From positions 158,480,635 through 158,544,634 of the forward strand of contig VDFB02047230.1 of assembly GCA_007258455.2 (NCBI GenBank): a stretch of DNA of 64,000 nucleotides, in the 5' to 3' direction. Positions 12,901 through 24,569 of the stretch are shown here, piece after piece. Numbering within the stretch: the stretch's first letter is position 1; each line of letters opens with the position of its first letter. The stretch is from Sequoia sempervirens. Lineage: Eukaryota > Streptophyta > Pinopsida > Cupressales > Cupressaceae. Both the position numbers and the translations under genes were made by a program. The notes beneath the pieces are model-generated. The model did no database searches, was not told the origin of the DNA, and saw nothing but the letters and a program-made list of their open reading frames with translations.

Positions 12901-14092
12901 AGAGATGTGGCAAGGTTAAAACAGGAGGATTACAGTCAGATCAAGGAGCTCCATGCAAACGTTGCATGGGTTTTAGAGTAAAGGAGGAAGAGATAACCCA
13001 AAACATAAAACCCAAAACCATTCACACATCTTCTATGGCAGGACTTGGGGATATGGGGATCCCAAGAAGCAGCTGCGATGTTAAGTATCCGCATCAAGAT
13101 GTTATTGTTATTGAGGATGATAGTGATAATGGAGACAATGAGAATGGCAATGATAGCGAACAGTATAAAGATAATTTAACAAACAGCAATGAAGACGATG
13201 ACCATGATCTAACTTCAGATGGTGATGATAGTTCTACCAAAAATCTAAGATCTATTTCATGTGGATCAACAGGGCAGAGGTTCAATCGTAACAGTCATCA
13301 AATTTCGAAATCCACAAATCCTTCCAAAGATGAAGATGATTGTCAAATATTGGGTGCAGGGAGATTCAGGCCATTTAAACGTATGAAAAGTGCCGACAAG
13401 CAAAATCCTGCCGGTAATGACAGATATGTATGTGAAAGATTGAGTTCAGCTAGTAATAGTGCAGAATGTGAAATAATAATGGAAGGTTCTTCTGGAAAAA
13501 TTCATGAACAGTGGGAACAAGCGGCATTGAAAAAGCAACTTTCCTCTGCTATGAAATACAAGAGACCTTTTGTTGAGGAAGAGTTCAGTGTTTCTGGTTC
13601 AAATTTCTGCCCTGATAGGCCTTCCAGACAATTTGAGCAAGAAGGCAAGAATGAGCAAGCGTATGCTGATTTTCAAAAGCACCATTCTGATTGGTATTCA
13701 ACAGATCCTCCAGATCTTCTAAGTGCTAGCGGTATAGTTTATACTTCATGTCAGGATGATGTGACAAGCCATGGAACTCCCAAGGAGCCAGAGACAAAAT
13801 CCCAGAGTAGAGATCTTCAATGGAGCCTCCATTGGTCAATCTGCAAATACTGTTGAGATCAAGCCATCTACAAAGGTGAATGAATGGGGTCAAAACAGCG
13901 GTGTTGTCAAGGTGAGAGAAGTTCATCTGGATCTGCCTCATCTTAAATCCCAACAAGTAAACCCTTCTCTGATTTTGTTCATAAGTCAATTGATGACAAT
14001 CTCAGTAATTTGATGAGCACAGCACATATGAAGAAAGATTTGTGCAAATATGGGATAACCCAATGCTTCTTAGAAGATATGTTGATTCCCTG
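9926..14092 (+). pseudogene. Multi-exon nuclear-protein-like gene remnant with repeat-expanded exon
   Basis: Exon 1 (9926-10019) follows a GGCAG acceptor, has ATG at 9989 and ends at a consensus donor, G then GTAAGT. Candidate exon 2 (10752-10825) continues in phase and ends AAG then GTCGCT; the two give 35 codons. A large open region (about 12027-13856) holds five 60-residue repeats, then a Ser/Asp/Glu-rich stretch with VIVIEDDSD and a segment reading GKIHEQWEQAALKK. Near 13790 the better-looking frame shifts by one base and runs to a donor-like AAG then GTGAGA at 13911. A possible last exon is 13987-14092. Exon 2 and the large exon do not join in phase at any strong acceptor I can find, so exons are missing or the gene is broken. 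Similarity to plant nuclear J-domain-type proteins is a weak impression only. Confidence 0.45.
12140..13010 (+). repeat. Five in-frame 180-bp tandem repeats
   Basis: Units start at 12140, 12320, 12500, 12653 and 12833. Four are 178-180 bp and the third is 153 bp because 27 bp (nine codons) are missing. Each encodes about 60 residues with the pattern LGRATVKRCFGC, then ERCGKVKTGG, then CMGFRVEEEE. The unit length and the deletion are multiples of three, so both the sense frame and an antisense frame stay open. The cysteines recur regularly (CFGC, ERC, C-M-G-F), but I cannot match them to a known zinc finger. Confidence 0.85.
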
Positions 14093-14933
14093 AACTGAGA
14101 AAACCCTCTGTAATTTCTTACTGGAAACTGGGGCCTCGTTTTTCTCCTGGAACTTTGTAAGTATTATTTATAAAAGAAGAGTTAAAATCCTACTAATTAT
14201 TTTTTTGACTTGAATATGTAAAATAATAAAGTTTATGAGATCATCAGTTTTCATAAATTGAGGAACTTAAACTGTATAATAAATTTTATGAGATCAATTT
14301 AAAATATTTATAAAAATCTCAGTATCTATTAAAATTAAGCTCTTATTTATGAGACCCCGCCTTTAGTCCCTTTAGTCTTTTAGTTATAATATGTTTTTTT
14401 AATATTAAATTTAAATTTGTATTGATTTGGATCTAAATAATACTTATGATTATCAAATTTAAGTTCAAAGATAAGAATTCTTGTTAACCATTATACAAAT
14501 AAAATAACTTTCAAATAAATAAAATAATTTAAAATTAAGATATCTATAATAATTGTGAAATAATTATATATATAATAAATTAATAAATATCATAATAAAT
14601 ATTAATACACTAATTTTTATATAAAAAATTGATTATAATAATTAATATCAATATAATTATATTACAATCTAATTGCCATATTAAAATTCATATTCATATT
14701 AAAACATTGACTAATAACTAATATAAATATAATTAAATGTATTTCTATTATTATAATTTTAATTTAATTAATAAAAACACTTCACTAATAAATTTAATAG
14801 AAGAATTGGCAAAGGAGGGAAGAAACTGGTGAAGGCAGTGTTGGAATTTGATGGTCCATATGATTGTCTATAGCAATCTTTTTAAAAATAAATTAGTAAT
14901 TTTTTTTATTTTAAAAATATTTTTAAGAAGATT
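14093..14933. other. AT-rich spacer, no gene seen
   Basis: Very AT-rich sequence with short A/T microsatellite-like runs. I see no ORF, hairpin or repeat that stands out. Confidence 0.5.
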
Positions 14934-15426
14934 ATATTTTTATTAGTTCTTGGTCATGTTAGTATTGGTGGTGTTGGTCGGGATAGTTTTGGAGATGTTC
15001 AATTTATCTTTTTGTTTATAAGGGTCTTCATACTAATAATTTAATGGAGGCTTAGGGAATTTTATTTGCAGTGGAGTGTGGAAGTCAATTGGGGTGGCGC
15101 AGGATCATATGTGAATGTGAATCTGATTCCAGGTTGTGTTGAACTTGTTGAATAGGCAGCATTTAGATGATGTTAATTGGCATTTGGCTTTGATTGTTCA
15201 ACATATTCTCCACCTTTGTGCTTCTCTGGAGTTTGTTACTTTCATTCATATTCCTAGAGAGTGGATTTGGAACTTGGTGGATCAGGGTCAATTACCCCCA
15301 GATTTGGCTCAATAGTTGGACCATTTGGTGGAGCTTGATAGGGCTATGTAAAGGCCTTGTTTTGTAATTTTTCTTGTTTTAATAAATTTTTACCCTTCTT
15401 TTATGTTAAAATATTTTTATTAGTTC
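14934..15426. repeat. 16-bp target-site duplication of the LINE
   Basis: ATATTTTTATTAGTTC occurs at 14934-14949 and again at 15411-15426 without a mismatch, directly flanking the LINE fragment. Confidence 0.8.
14950..15410 (+). mobile_element. 5'-truncated LINE ending in an RNase H domain
   Basis: This 461-bp insert is bounded by an exact 16-bp direct repeat (14934-14949 and 15411-15426). Conceptual reading with two or three frame changes gives the RNase H-like domain at the C-terminus of plant L1-type LINEs: an IGGVGRDSFGD start, HTNNLME, GWRRIICE followed by a DS pair, WHLALIVQHIL, then FIHIPREW. The order matches the family's beta-strand, catalytic-acid and final helix layout. An AATAAA signal sits at about 15381 and the copy ends in a short A-rich tail. 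Frameshifts and stops show it is dead. Confidence 0.8.
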
Positions 15427-16647
15427 CTTCATGGAAGAACTATAGGCAACCCCTTGAACTTAACTAGTGATTAATTGTTTTGCTTGCTGTGAATCAAAAT
15501 CTATTATTTTCTTTTCTATACATTATAATTTAATTTTAGTATATTATATTTTAATTTTTTTAAAGTTAAATGCATGATTTTTAACTTATCAAATTTCAAA
15601 AAATATTTTTTCTTGATTTCTAAGGAGCATAAATTTTTTATTAGTTTTCAAGATTTTTTTTGCCACCTAACCATAATCAAAAAAATATTTAACTCTTTTT
15701 TTGGAAAAAATTTAAATTCTTCAAAATTCAATAATTTAACTTATATGATTTTCATAAAAATTAAACATATTCTAACTTAATGGAACAAAAACTACGCAAT
15801 AAGTTGATTCATAATAATGACAATATAATTTTAAATTTGTATGGTATCTATTATTATAAAATTGGCGAACTCCGGCTCATGGGGCTTATTATATCAAAAA
15901 CATTTATTATTATTATCATTATTTAATTTATCTATAATTTACTTCATATGAAAACAAAGTAAAATATTTTAAATGTTTACTCTAGAAGATTGAATTGAAT
16001 TTATTTCAAGAGGATAATTTTTTTACTTTTGATTGCTTCAAAACCAACTTAAAAAACAAAACTCATTAAAATAGTATTGCAAGTACTAATAATGATATCT
16101 ATGTTAGTTTAGACACATCATATATATATTCTTCATATGTTGCAAAAAATTCAATATATTCATATAATCATATATTTAATAAAATGGAATATATCACAAC
16201 ATTTTTGAAAGCATGCAATATTATTAATAAATTCTATCTTAAACAGTGATTATTAATTTGTCTTACAACCAATCAAATGTGCAAATTTTATTATGCAAAT
16301 TTGTTTACAAATCATTATTTTTTTCATTATTATCTTTTGTAAAGTAGAGATACAATTTTTTTAACTTATTTTTTTTGAAAATTATTTATCATGAATTTTA
16401 TTGGTAGACATATTTATTCGAAGTAGTTTTTCCGCCACTTTTAATTACATAATAAAGTTCGCTTGATTTTGGGGATTTACAGATTATTGCCAACGAAAAT
16501 ATGAGACATGGCGTGGTAACCAAACTTAATTCATTACATATCAGTTTCCATGGGAGACATCTTGTTTAAACTTGGTTCTAAAGCAATGAAGATTTACTTA
16601 CTTGAATGTGGTAGGTTTTTTACATGGTTTGTTGAATGTTGATGCAG
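15427..16647. other. AT-rich spacer
   Basis: AT-rich DNA with many poly-T runs. One 68-codon Phe/Lys-rich ORF (15574-15780) shows no domain. Upstream exons of the kinase fragment may be present beyond recognition, but I cannot support any. Confidence 0.4.
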
Positions 16648-17420
16648 TAAAGCAGATGAGATATACAACATCTGCAGTGCAATTGACAATCCTAATAATC
16701 AGTTTTGGTAAGGCTTAAGACTTGCTAATTCTATCAAGTATCAATTTCCTCAAGCTGGATGGAAGTTTAAGTTTTTCCCCTCTTATGTTTTGGTGCATTT
16801 TTGGTCTTAGAATGATTATGGGAAAAAAATTATTCTTCATACTTTATTTGGGTCTTGGAATGGTTTGAATAATGTTTATTTTAAAATTTCATGAATAGAT
16901 GAACTATTTTCCAAGATACCTGTTTTTTCTTGAAATAGTTGCTAGCTTTGAAAAATTGTAAGAGGTGAGTGATGAGTCATTTGAATTTGAATCACAGTTT
17001 ATTTCCACCCATCTCACTGTCCTGATACCAACTGCAAGCCCTGAAGCTATTGATTTGATGGTTGTAAGTCACTTCTTTGTAGCTCTATGCGACAACTTAT
17101 GTCTATATAAAATTAAATAGGTATTTGGTTTGAGATTCATTTAATTGTATTTTGCAGTCACTTTGTGCATGGGATCCAAACAAGAGGCTAACTATAGCTG
17201 AAGTATTGAAGCACCCATTTTTCTAGTTCTTACATGCAGTCTTAAATTATTTGAACCTTTATAGCTAATAACTGAGATATTTATAATTTTGTATGCTTTT
17301 TGAATATTTTCTCTTTGTATGCCCTTTATTATTTTACTTGACAGTTTACTTTGTATTGTGTTCAGGCCTGTGTGTACATACCCTCTTCTCTTAGATCAAG
17401 AGAACTAATATCCAAACATC
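16648..17420 (+). pseudogene. Fragment of an MHK/MAK-type CMGC protein kinase gene
   Basis: Four exon-like pieces correspond in order to the C-terminal lobe of plant MHK-type (RCK/MAK family) Ser/Thr kinases. They are 16648-16753 (ADEIYNICSAI to KYQFPQ), 16998-17063 (LIPTASPEAIDLM, then GTAAGT), 17158-17223 (SLCAWDPNKR to KHPFF) and 17366-17420 (VYIPSSLRSR). These are kinase subdomains X-XI, including the WDPxxRxT motif. Acceptors (GATGCAG, TCACAG, TTTGCAG, TTCAG) are kept, so this is a duplicated genomic fragment, not a processed copy. There are stops after NQFW and after HPFF. The N-lobe, the catalytic loop and most of the tail are absent from the window. It has no catalytic function. Confidence 0.75.
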
Positions 17421-17507
17421 AATTTTTAGGTTTGTAATGCTTATAATCTCCACAATTTAAAATATTTTGAATTGTAAGATTAAAGAGAATGGCCTATTAC
17501 TTTGTAG

Positions 17508-17815
17508 AAAGTGGTGAAGGTGTTGTTTTGCAATACTAAACAAAAAATTACAGGTAAAGGAGCCTTCAAAGGTAAATTTGGAAAGCATAACTTGGAGGTG
17601 GTAGCTAATACAAAAACATCAAATAATCATTATGTAGGGAAGATACATGATCCTTTCTATATAAAGGTAATTGTTTTCAACTTATCCTTTAGTTTTGTTT
17701 TCTTGAATTGCAACTAGTTTTATTTTGTTCAATTGTAAAATTCCACTGAGCTAACTTAGTTTTATTTTTCTGAAATTTAGGATCACAATAGAAGGAGACC
17801 ATGGAAAGATAGGTA
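17508..17815 (+). other. Possible further exon remnants downstream of the kinase fragment
   Basis: A short open stretch reads KGAFKGKFGKHNLEVV and continues to a GTAATT donor-like site; a second piece near 17781 reads DHNRRRPWKDR. They could be decayed C-terminal exons of the same kinase gene, whose tail is basic and poorly conserved. I cannot align them, so the link rests on position. Confidence 0.25.
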
Positions 17816-17849
17816 ATGCTCGTGTTGTATTGTATTTTATTTATTATAA

Positions 17850-20800
17850 GTGCTCTTCTAACATATGCTTGTAGTTTATGTAAGTTTGTCTATTGTAGTT
17901 AAAAAGAACCGTGTTGCAAATAATATGGCTTTTAAGAATTGTTTTGGAGAGGGTTTAGTATTATTTTTTGTAGGTAAGAAAATTATACTATTTTTTTTCT
18001 ACCTTTATCTTAAATCTGCAAAACACATAGATTTATTTTAATTTCACCTTTAATATCTCATCTAATATTAAAATTACCATACTAGTTTGTTAACTGGACC
18101 ACTATGCTATTTCCTTTCCTTTCCTTACAAATGATAGTATTAGCATTACTCTACCCATCACCAATTACTTGAAAAATAATTTTAATATTTATGGACATAC
18201 CTACGATAGTAAAACTTCTCCCCTCTAACCCATACGTTATTACTAATTACTTTTCAAACTTACTTGAGAATGACATATTCTTTAACTTTGATAATATTAT
18301 TATAGGTATTTCAGTCACACATAGATTATAGTTAAGTACAAGCAACATATATCTTATTCTATAGTGAATACTTGAGTTAATACAGTACGCCCATTGACAA
18401 ATTTCAAGATTCATATAAAGTTATTATCTTATAAACATTGTTACTAAAACATAGCACACACATCAAATTAAAACATTTTGGTAGGAACTTCATTGCTCTG
18501 CAACTCTTGTTTAATATGAATTTAAGAGAATAAATTTAAGATTTCGTATTTATTATTAATAATTATCATTGCTATATTAATATATATGATTTAGAATCTT
18601 TTTATAATAAATATAATTATTTCACTTCTAAAATATTTTTAACAAAATTATCTTGAATATTTTTAATAAGGATTTAGAAATTCAAATTTAAGATTTTTGC
18701 ATTTATTGCTATTAATTATCATTGTTTTCTACTTTTAGTATATATATAGGACATCACATGACTAATGAAATAACAAAGTCTTTTTTTTTCAAAATACATC
18801 TCATTTTTACTGGATTTATTATTTTTCGCATATCTAATTTTTATCTTTAAATTTATTTTCTTTCTTTTTTTTTTATTAGCAAATAGGCTACATATAATGT
18901 GAGATTTGAGCTTGAAACAAGTCTCATGCTTGCAAACCACTCTTGAGTCATCGGAAAACAACTTTCATCTACCGTTAAATGGTAAATTAGCTAGTTTTTT
19001 CTACCATTAAATGGCAAGAGATAAATAAATATTTATTTGTCAATTAGATGGAAAATTTTATTTCCATTTGTAGTGTCTTTTGTCAATTTGATTTCATTAC
19101 TTTTAAGTTTTAAATCTTAATGCAAATATTTTAAAATTAGATAATATATTGTAGCAGCTTTTCAACAATTGGATGGAAACTTTTATTTGCATTTGCATTG
19201 CCTTTTGCCAATTTGATGGAAACTTTCTTCTTCTACTTCATTGCTTTTTAAGTTTTAAATATTAATGCAAATATTTTAAAATTAAAGAATATGTTTTAGT
19301 AGTTTTTCATAAGTTTTTTTTCATTATTTTCAACAACTTTCATATTTTAACATGTAGATAAATATGATCGATTATCTCTACTTTTTATAAGAGTTTCTTA
19401 TATATATAGTTGAATTAAAGAATAAATATAATTCATCTATCTAATCTTAGTATTTCCTTTTATAAAGTAGATTTAATTCCTAATATTGGTTGGTATTAAT
19501 TTTTTTTATTCTTTGAAAACAAACAATTAATAATATCAAATTTTCTATTTAATATTCTTTTGCATAGTAACCAATTTGCACACTAGAGAGAGCAACGAGC
19601 AATGAAGAAGAAGACAAATTTCAACAACATGTTTACTATTTTAATTCTGTTTATTATGAAATTTTTTATTATTATTAAATAGTTGAGTTACATTATAGTA
19701 GAATTTTCTTAATGCATTCCTCTCTTTGAAGACCAATTTCAAAAATATGTTTACTATTTTAATTTTGTTTATTATGAAATTTTTGATTAGCATTCCTCTC
19801 TTTTTTCAGGTATTCCTCTGTTAATTTTATATCATTTTACATATTTTAATTCTATTGATTATGAATTTTTGATTATTATTAAATAGTTGAGTTACATTGT
19901 AGTAACATTTACTTAATGCATTTCTTGCTTAATTTTATTTCATTCTAAATATTTGAGAAATCCCTTAAGGAAAGGATTGGAATTTCAGGGTAAGTTCGAA
20001 TGCTTGGGTTTGGTAGGTGGATAGTTGTCTTCAAATTCAATGGGATTGATCAATTGGGCATCGGTATTTAAGGACTGAAATTACCATATTATCCATAATT
20101 TTTCTCAAAAATTATTTGAATGTCCTAGAAAAATGCAGCAATGGATTAGGGGACTCTTATTCCACAAAACAAGATAAGCATACATCACATCATTCCTGTA
20201 GAAGAAAGGAAAATGTATATCATACATCTTACTTAGGATACATGAAGTATTGGAAAGACAAGTAGTTCAAGCATGTTATCCTTCATTATATGATCATTCA
20301 TAAAATATTTCCATGAATATAGTAAGGTATATTTCTTAGATCAATTTATCTCTCTTAACCTAGAATGTTTCTCAATTAATAAAATTGAAATCAGTTTTCA
20401 ATACTATCTGTCTTAGATTTTTGCACAATGCATTAAGACTCAAGAATAGAAAATGATAGTAGTGGATTCTACCAAATAGTTTGTGTCTTATTTTGACCAT
20501 GTGGTTTGCTCAAATTCTACTTAGCATCAAAATTCAAAGGTTTTATCCCATGGAGTGTAATACTCAATTCATTACCTTTTCTAGTGACTAGGGTCCTTTA
20601 ATGAGATGATAACTTGATTTTTCAACTCCCTATGAATTAGGGACAAGTCTTGGAGTCTTGAAACTAATTTTATAGCTAGCTCTACTATAATTAAAGTTTC
20701 CAACTTGCTTTCTCAATGTGCAAATTATATTTCAACCTGTAAACAAAAATCCCAAGTGCCCTTTCAACATGCGTATTGAATTTCAATCCACTATATCTCC

Positions 20801-21846
20801 AAATTAGAATTTGCACTCTTTATCTTTAGAGAATTCATGAGCACAAACCTTTTGATCCATGTGGCAGAATGCCAGAGTGCTAGTTGGAATCGCTACCTTG
20901 CTACAATTGCAGTATCATGAATAGTGGGAAGCAATCCTATTCAAAAGGCAATAGAAAGGTTCAATAAAACTTTGATGAATAAATAGGACATGATGAAAGT
21001 GTTTGAAACCCTATTTGACAAATTTTGACCCTGGAAACCCACTCCAGAAGGCTCAAAAATTACAAATTATAATTATGAGAAGGATCTAGGTATTAGTAAT
21101 AACATGAATTTGTTCTTATCTACCAACTTAGTTTATTCTCATCTACCAAATTAGTTTGTGGTTATCCATACGTAATTGTCAAAAGGAAAAGAATCATGTT
21201 TAGAATTGCAACCCTTCATTTATAATGGTTCCTTTTCCTTCTACCTCAACAAATCCATGTGCATGCACAGATTGAGTTAGACAAAGAAAAAAGACATCCA
21301 TTCATCTCCTTTGAGAGAATATCATGTATAAAGCATTTAGATTAATAAAATTTAGTTACCCTCACTAGATAAAGGAACCCATCTAATATGTGTTTAACTC
21401 CTCATCACATCATAAAAATAATAATAAGCCTTTTAACAAATAAGTGTTGGAAGTCCCATGAACATTTTCCAACCTCAACAATTTTGACAAGGTTTATTTT
21501 AATGGAGGCATGCTTTATATTCTATTTGCATCCATGTATGAGTATTGGTGAAAGGTGATTATTGTAAGGTCTTAATAAGAAAAATATTTATATTACTTAC
21601 ATGGTTTTTTATATTTTCAATTAAGTTGAAAATCTCTTATACTAACAAACCACATATAGGTGCTTAGTGACAATCAATTCAAAATTTCCTATGTAATGGT
21701 TATGGTTTGTTTCAAGGTCTTTCTCCATGTCATGATTCTTCAATAATCCTTAAGATAACACCTCAAATAATACCCTCCTTAGCCAAATAGATCCTAAAGA
21801 AAAAGAAGGAATTAACCATTCTAATCAATTGGTTCTTAGTTATCCC
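17850..21846. other. AT-rich intergenic DNA with local duplications
   Basis: No gene is seen. About 145-bp repeats lie at 19030-19310 (TTTTAAGTTTTAAAT at 19101 and 19246). A three-fold block built around TTTACTATTTTAATT lies at about 19630-19925. The remainder is unremarkable AT-rich sequence. Confidence 0.5.
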
Positions 21847-22251
21847 TATTGGAGTAATTAGGAAAATCACCTAATAATTAATTAATCACGAATTAATTAT
21901 TAGGCCCCTTTTACTTTACTACACTTAAGTTAAACTTAGGAGTGCTTTTTTATTACTAGATTGAGCTAGTATAGGTCAAGTTGTCTCATTGTATTGGACA
22001 AGGATACTTCTCACAATCTAATCAAATCCTTGACTAGAGTTTACATTTTTATTTTATAAGAATTCACTATTGTATATTGTAATAAATTCAAAATCCAATT
22101 CACATTCATTATTCAATATCATATACATTTTTAGATCAATCTCTCTTAAGGTTGTATAGCACTCAATCACAAATTTTTCTCTTTAGATGTGATAGGTGTT
22201 TTGGTTACAAATGATTTTTGGGAGTTGTGGGGTTCACTATCAACTCCAACA
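21847..22251 (+). mobile_element. Candidate Copia-type LTR (405 bp)
   Basis: The segment begins TATTGGAGT and ends AACTCCAACA, an inverted end pair of the usual TGTTGGAGT...ACTCCAACA form with TG changed to TA. A weak TATA-like stretch (about 22050) and AATAAA (about 22080) lie inside. Just downstream, ATTTGATCATAAGTTG could be a decayed initiator-Met primer site (TTGGTATCAGAGC type). No internal coding region or second LTR was recognised. Confidence 0.4.
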
Positions 22252-22809
22252 CCATATTTGATCATAAGTTGTAAGCTACTTCATTTGAGTTTTACACCAT
22301 TGACACTTAAAATATATTAAACTTTAGGGATTTTGGAACCATAACAATATCCTTGTCTATTTTCCACCAAATATAAAATGACAACCTTGATGTCTATAAT
22401 TATTTTGAAATTTTTAGAAAAGGCCTTGACAAGCTTAGCATATAATTGGATTTAACCAAAAGACAATGCATTCAACCTGTAACAACTAACCTAACGAAAA
22501 AGACAATTTCTACACATTTTTTTCTTTTCTTCATCATCATGCAAACATGATTGCATAGAAGGTTAGATCATATAAATGTTAATGGAGATCAACTTAAGTA
22601 GTATAACATCATGTTAGTTACATAATTTCCATTAGCACAACTTACTGCTTAATAAAAAAAAGAATGCTACTAACTCGATTGCACATACCTTCATGATGGT
22701 GAATTGATTTATCTCCACTACCCCACTTGTTCCAGTTGTGGTGGGGTGCAAACTAATCCCAACCAAGTGGATTCAACCCTATCCAACCCTCCAACTAGAT
22801 TATGTGGCC

Positions 22810-22811
<2 letters not shown>

Positions 22812-22848
<37 letters not shown>
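22812..22848. repeat. GA dinucleotide microsatellite
   Basis: About 17-18 uninterrupted GA units. Confidence 0.95.
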
Positions 22849-22849
<1 letters not shown>

Positions 22850-23052
22850 GTCATTCTAGCCCATAAGCTATGAGAAAAATGTCTTCCCAGTGACCCTCTT
22901 CCCAAGGTGCACCTAGCTAAGGTAAGTTTATAATTCCATTTTCAATAGAGCTATAAGGATTCATAGGAAGTTAGTTTTATCTACTTGAGCTTGTTGGGAA
23001 TTCACCTTCCGGCTATCCATCTAATCGGCTAAGCAACCAAGGGTAACCATCA

Positions 23053-23320
23053 CTAATGTGGAACATGCTCCTAAACTAATGACCATCTCGAGTTGAGTAT
23101 TGCTTCTAGACTCTTGTCCATCTCGAGCTTAGTGCTGCCCCTAAACTATTGTCCATCTCGAGCTTAGTACCACCCCTAGACCCCATCCGTCTCGAGCTTA
23201 ACACCGCCCCTAGACTATTGTCCATCTCAAGCATATATTGCCCCTAGTCTTTTGTCCATCTTGAGCCTAGTACTACTCCTAGACTACCATGCATCTCGAG
23301 CTAGTACTATTCCTTAGCTC
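23053..23320. repeat. Degenerate minisatellite of about 35 bp
   Basis: About seven units of the form CCATCTCGAGCTTAGTAC followed by a C-rich half (CCGCCCCTAGACTATTGT) run head to tail with substitutions and small indels. Many units carry CTCGAG. No ORF spans the array. Confidence 0.75.
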
Positions 23321-24569
23321 AGGCTTAGTGATGGACTTGAAGTAGGTTCCCAACTCAAGCTCCGTAGGTTCCCATCTTAGTTGCAGCTATGCATGACATT
23401 ACTAGTTATTTTGATAAGAGTAATACATACTCTTAGACTCCTTATGGTAGAGGGTAAGGTAACTCCTCATTCCATTGTATAGTGTACCATGATTCTTACT
23501 ATCCTTAAGGAGTAAATTAAGATGTTAACTTGTAAGAGCTACATTCTCATAAGCCATTGGAGTATTCATTTAATTGAAAGGACTACCCTGCCAATCAACT
23601 ATTCATAATAGCTATGAACACTCAAATGAATGACTGTCCTATTGACCAATCGAGCCATAGTTTTGAGAAGGTTTTACCTAGAGCGAAAATCTATCATATT
23701 TATGTTTAATTGCAAAAATTTGACCAACACCATTGCTTAAGGAAAAGTTAGACCACTAATCACTAGAAGAATGAGTTACCTTATTCCTTGTATCTAATTT
23801 GACCAGCATTGATGACAAGCAAAAACAATCCCTTAAAGTCTATAGGAAACAGTGTTCAAGAGTGATTTATTGATTTATTCTACAAAGTTAAGAACTAAAT
23901 ATTGTTCTAATGTAATTGACATGTTCCTATGAGTCTAAACCACCTAGTGGATTGAACTTAATTGGAATCTATTAAATCCTACTTAGATAAGCACCACAAC
24001 TGATCCTAGCTTAATGCCAACACACCAACACCTATGGTTATTAGGTGAGTAACTATTTCCACTTATGGGATAACAATCTAAGTATGAATAAATAATTGTT
24101 CCCCTTTCCCATATCTACTTAAGAGCAAGATATTAATTACTCTTATATTTTTAAACGTGACATATATTGACACTTGTAAAAGGAATATTTCTACCATTAT
24201 GGGTAAGTGCACCAATCTGTGACACAATTTAGGTGCCAAATTATAAAAATTCACAAAAAAAGGCTAAAATTGGCCATTTGGCGTGCACCAAATTGAAAAT
24301 AAAAATAAAAGCACAAAACGTATTTCAAACCCTCATTTGTCTTCAACTTGTGGCTTGGATTGGAGGATTGGAGGCTTGCAACTCGCGCTCACCAAATATC
24401 ATCCATTATTTGCATCATTAGCTTGCTATCTTTCACAAGGATGTTGCCAACACATTAGAGATGTCGAAGATTGTGAAGAGGTGTGTATTTTTATTCAATT
24501 TATTTCAAATTTGATTTAGAATGGAGATTGAAAAAGGTTTTTATAATAGAATTTTGTTCTAATTATCAG
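23321..24569. other. Spacer upstream of the six-exon gene
   Basis: No supported gene. A possible leading exon ends at about 24480 (GAAGAG, then GTGTGT), but its frame is uncertain. A TTTGGCGTGCACCAAA-like sequence at about 24278 resembles, loosely, the palindrome at 58304. Confidence 0.3.

Noticed and set aside
14950..15410. Host RNase H gene
   Set aside because: The domain has LINE-type wording, a 5' truncation, a 3' AATAAA and target duplications.
15574..15780. 68-codon Phe/Lys-rich ORF
   Set aside because: AT-rich chance ORF without context.
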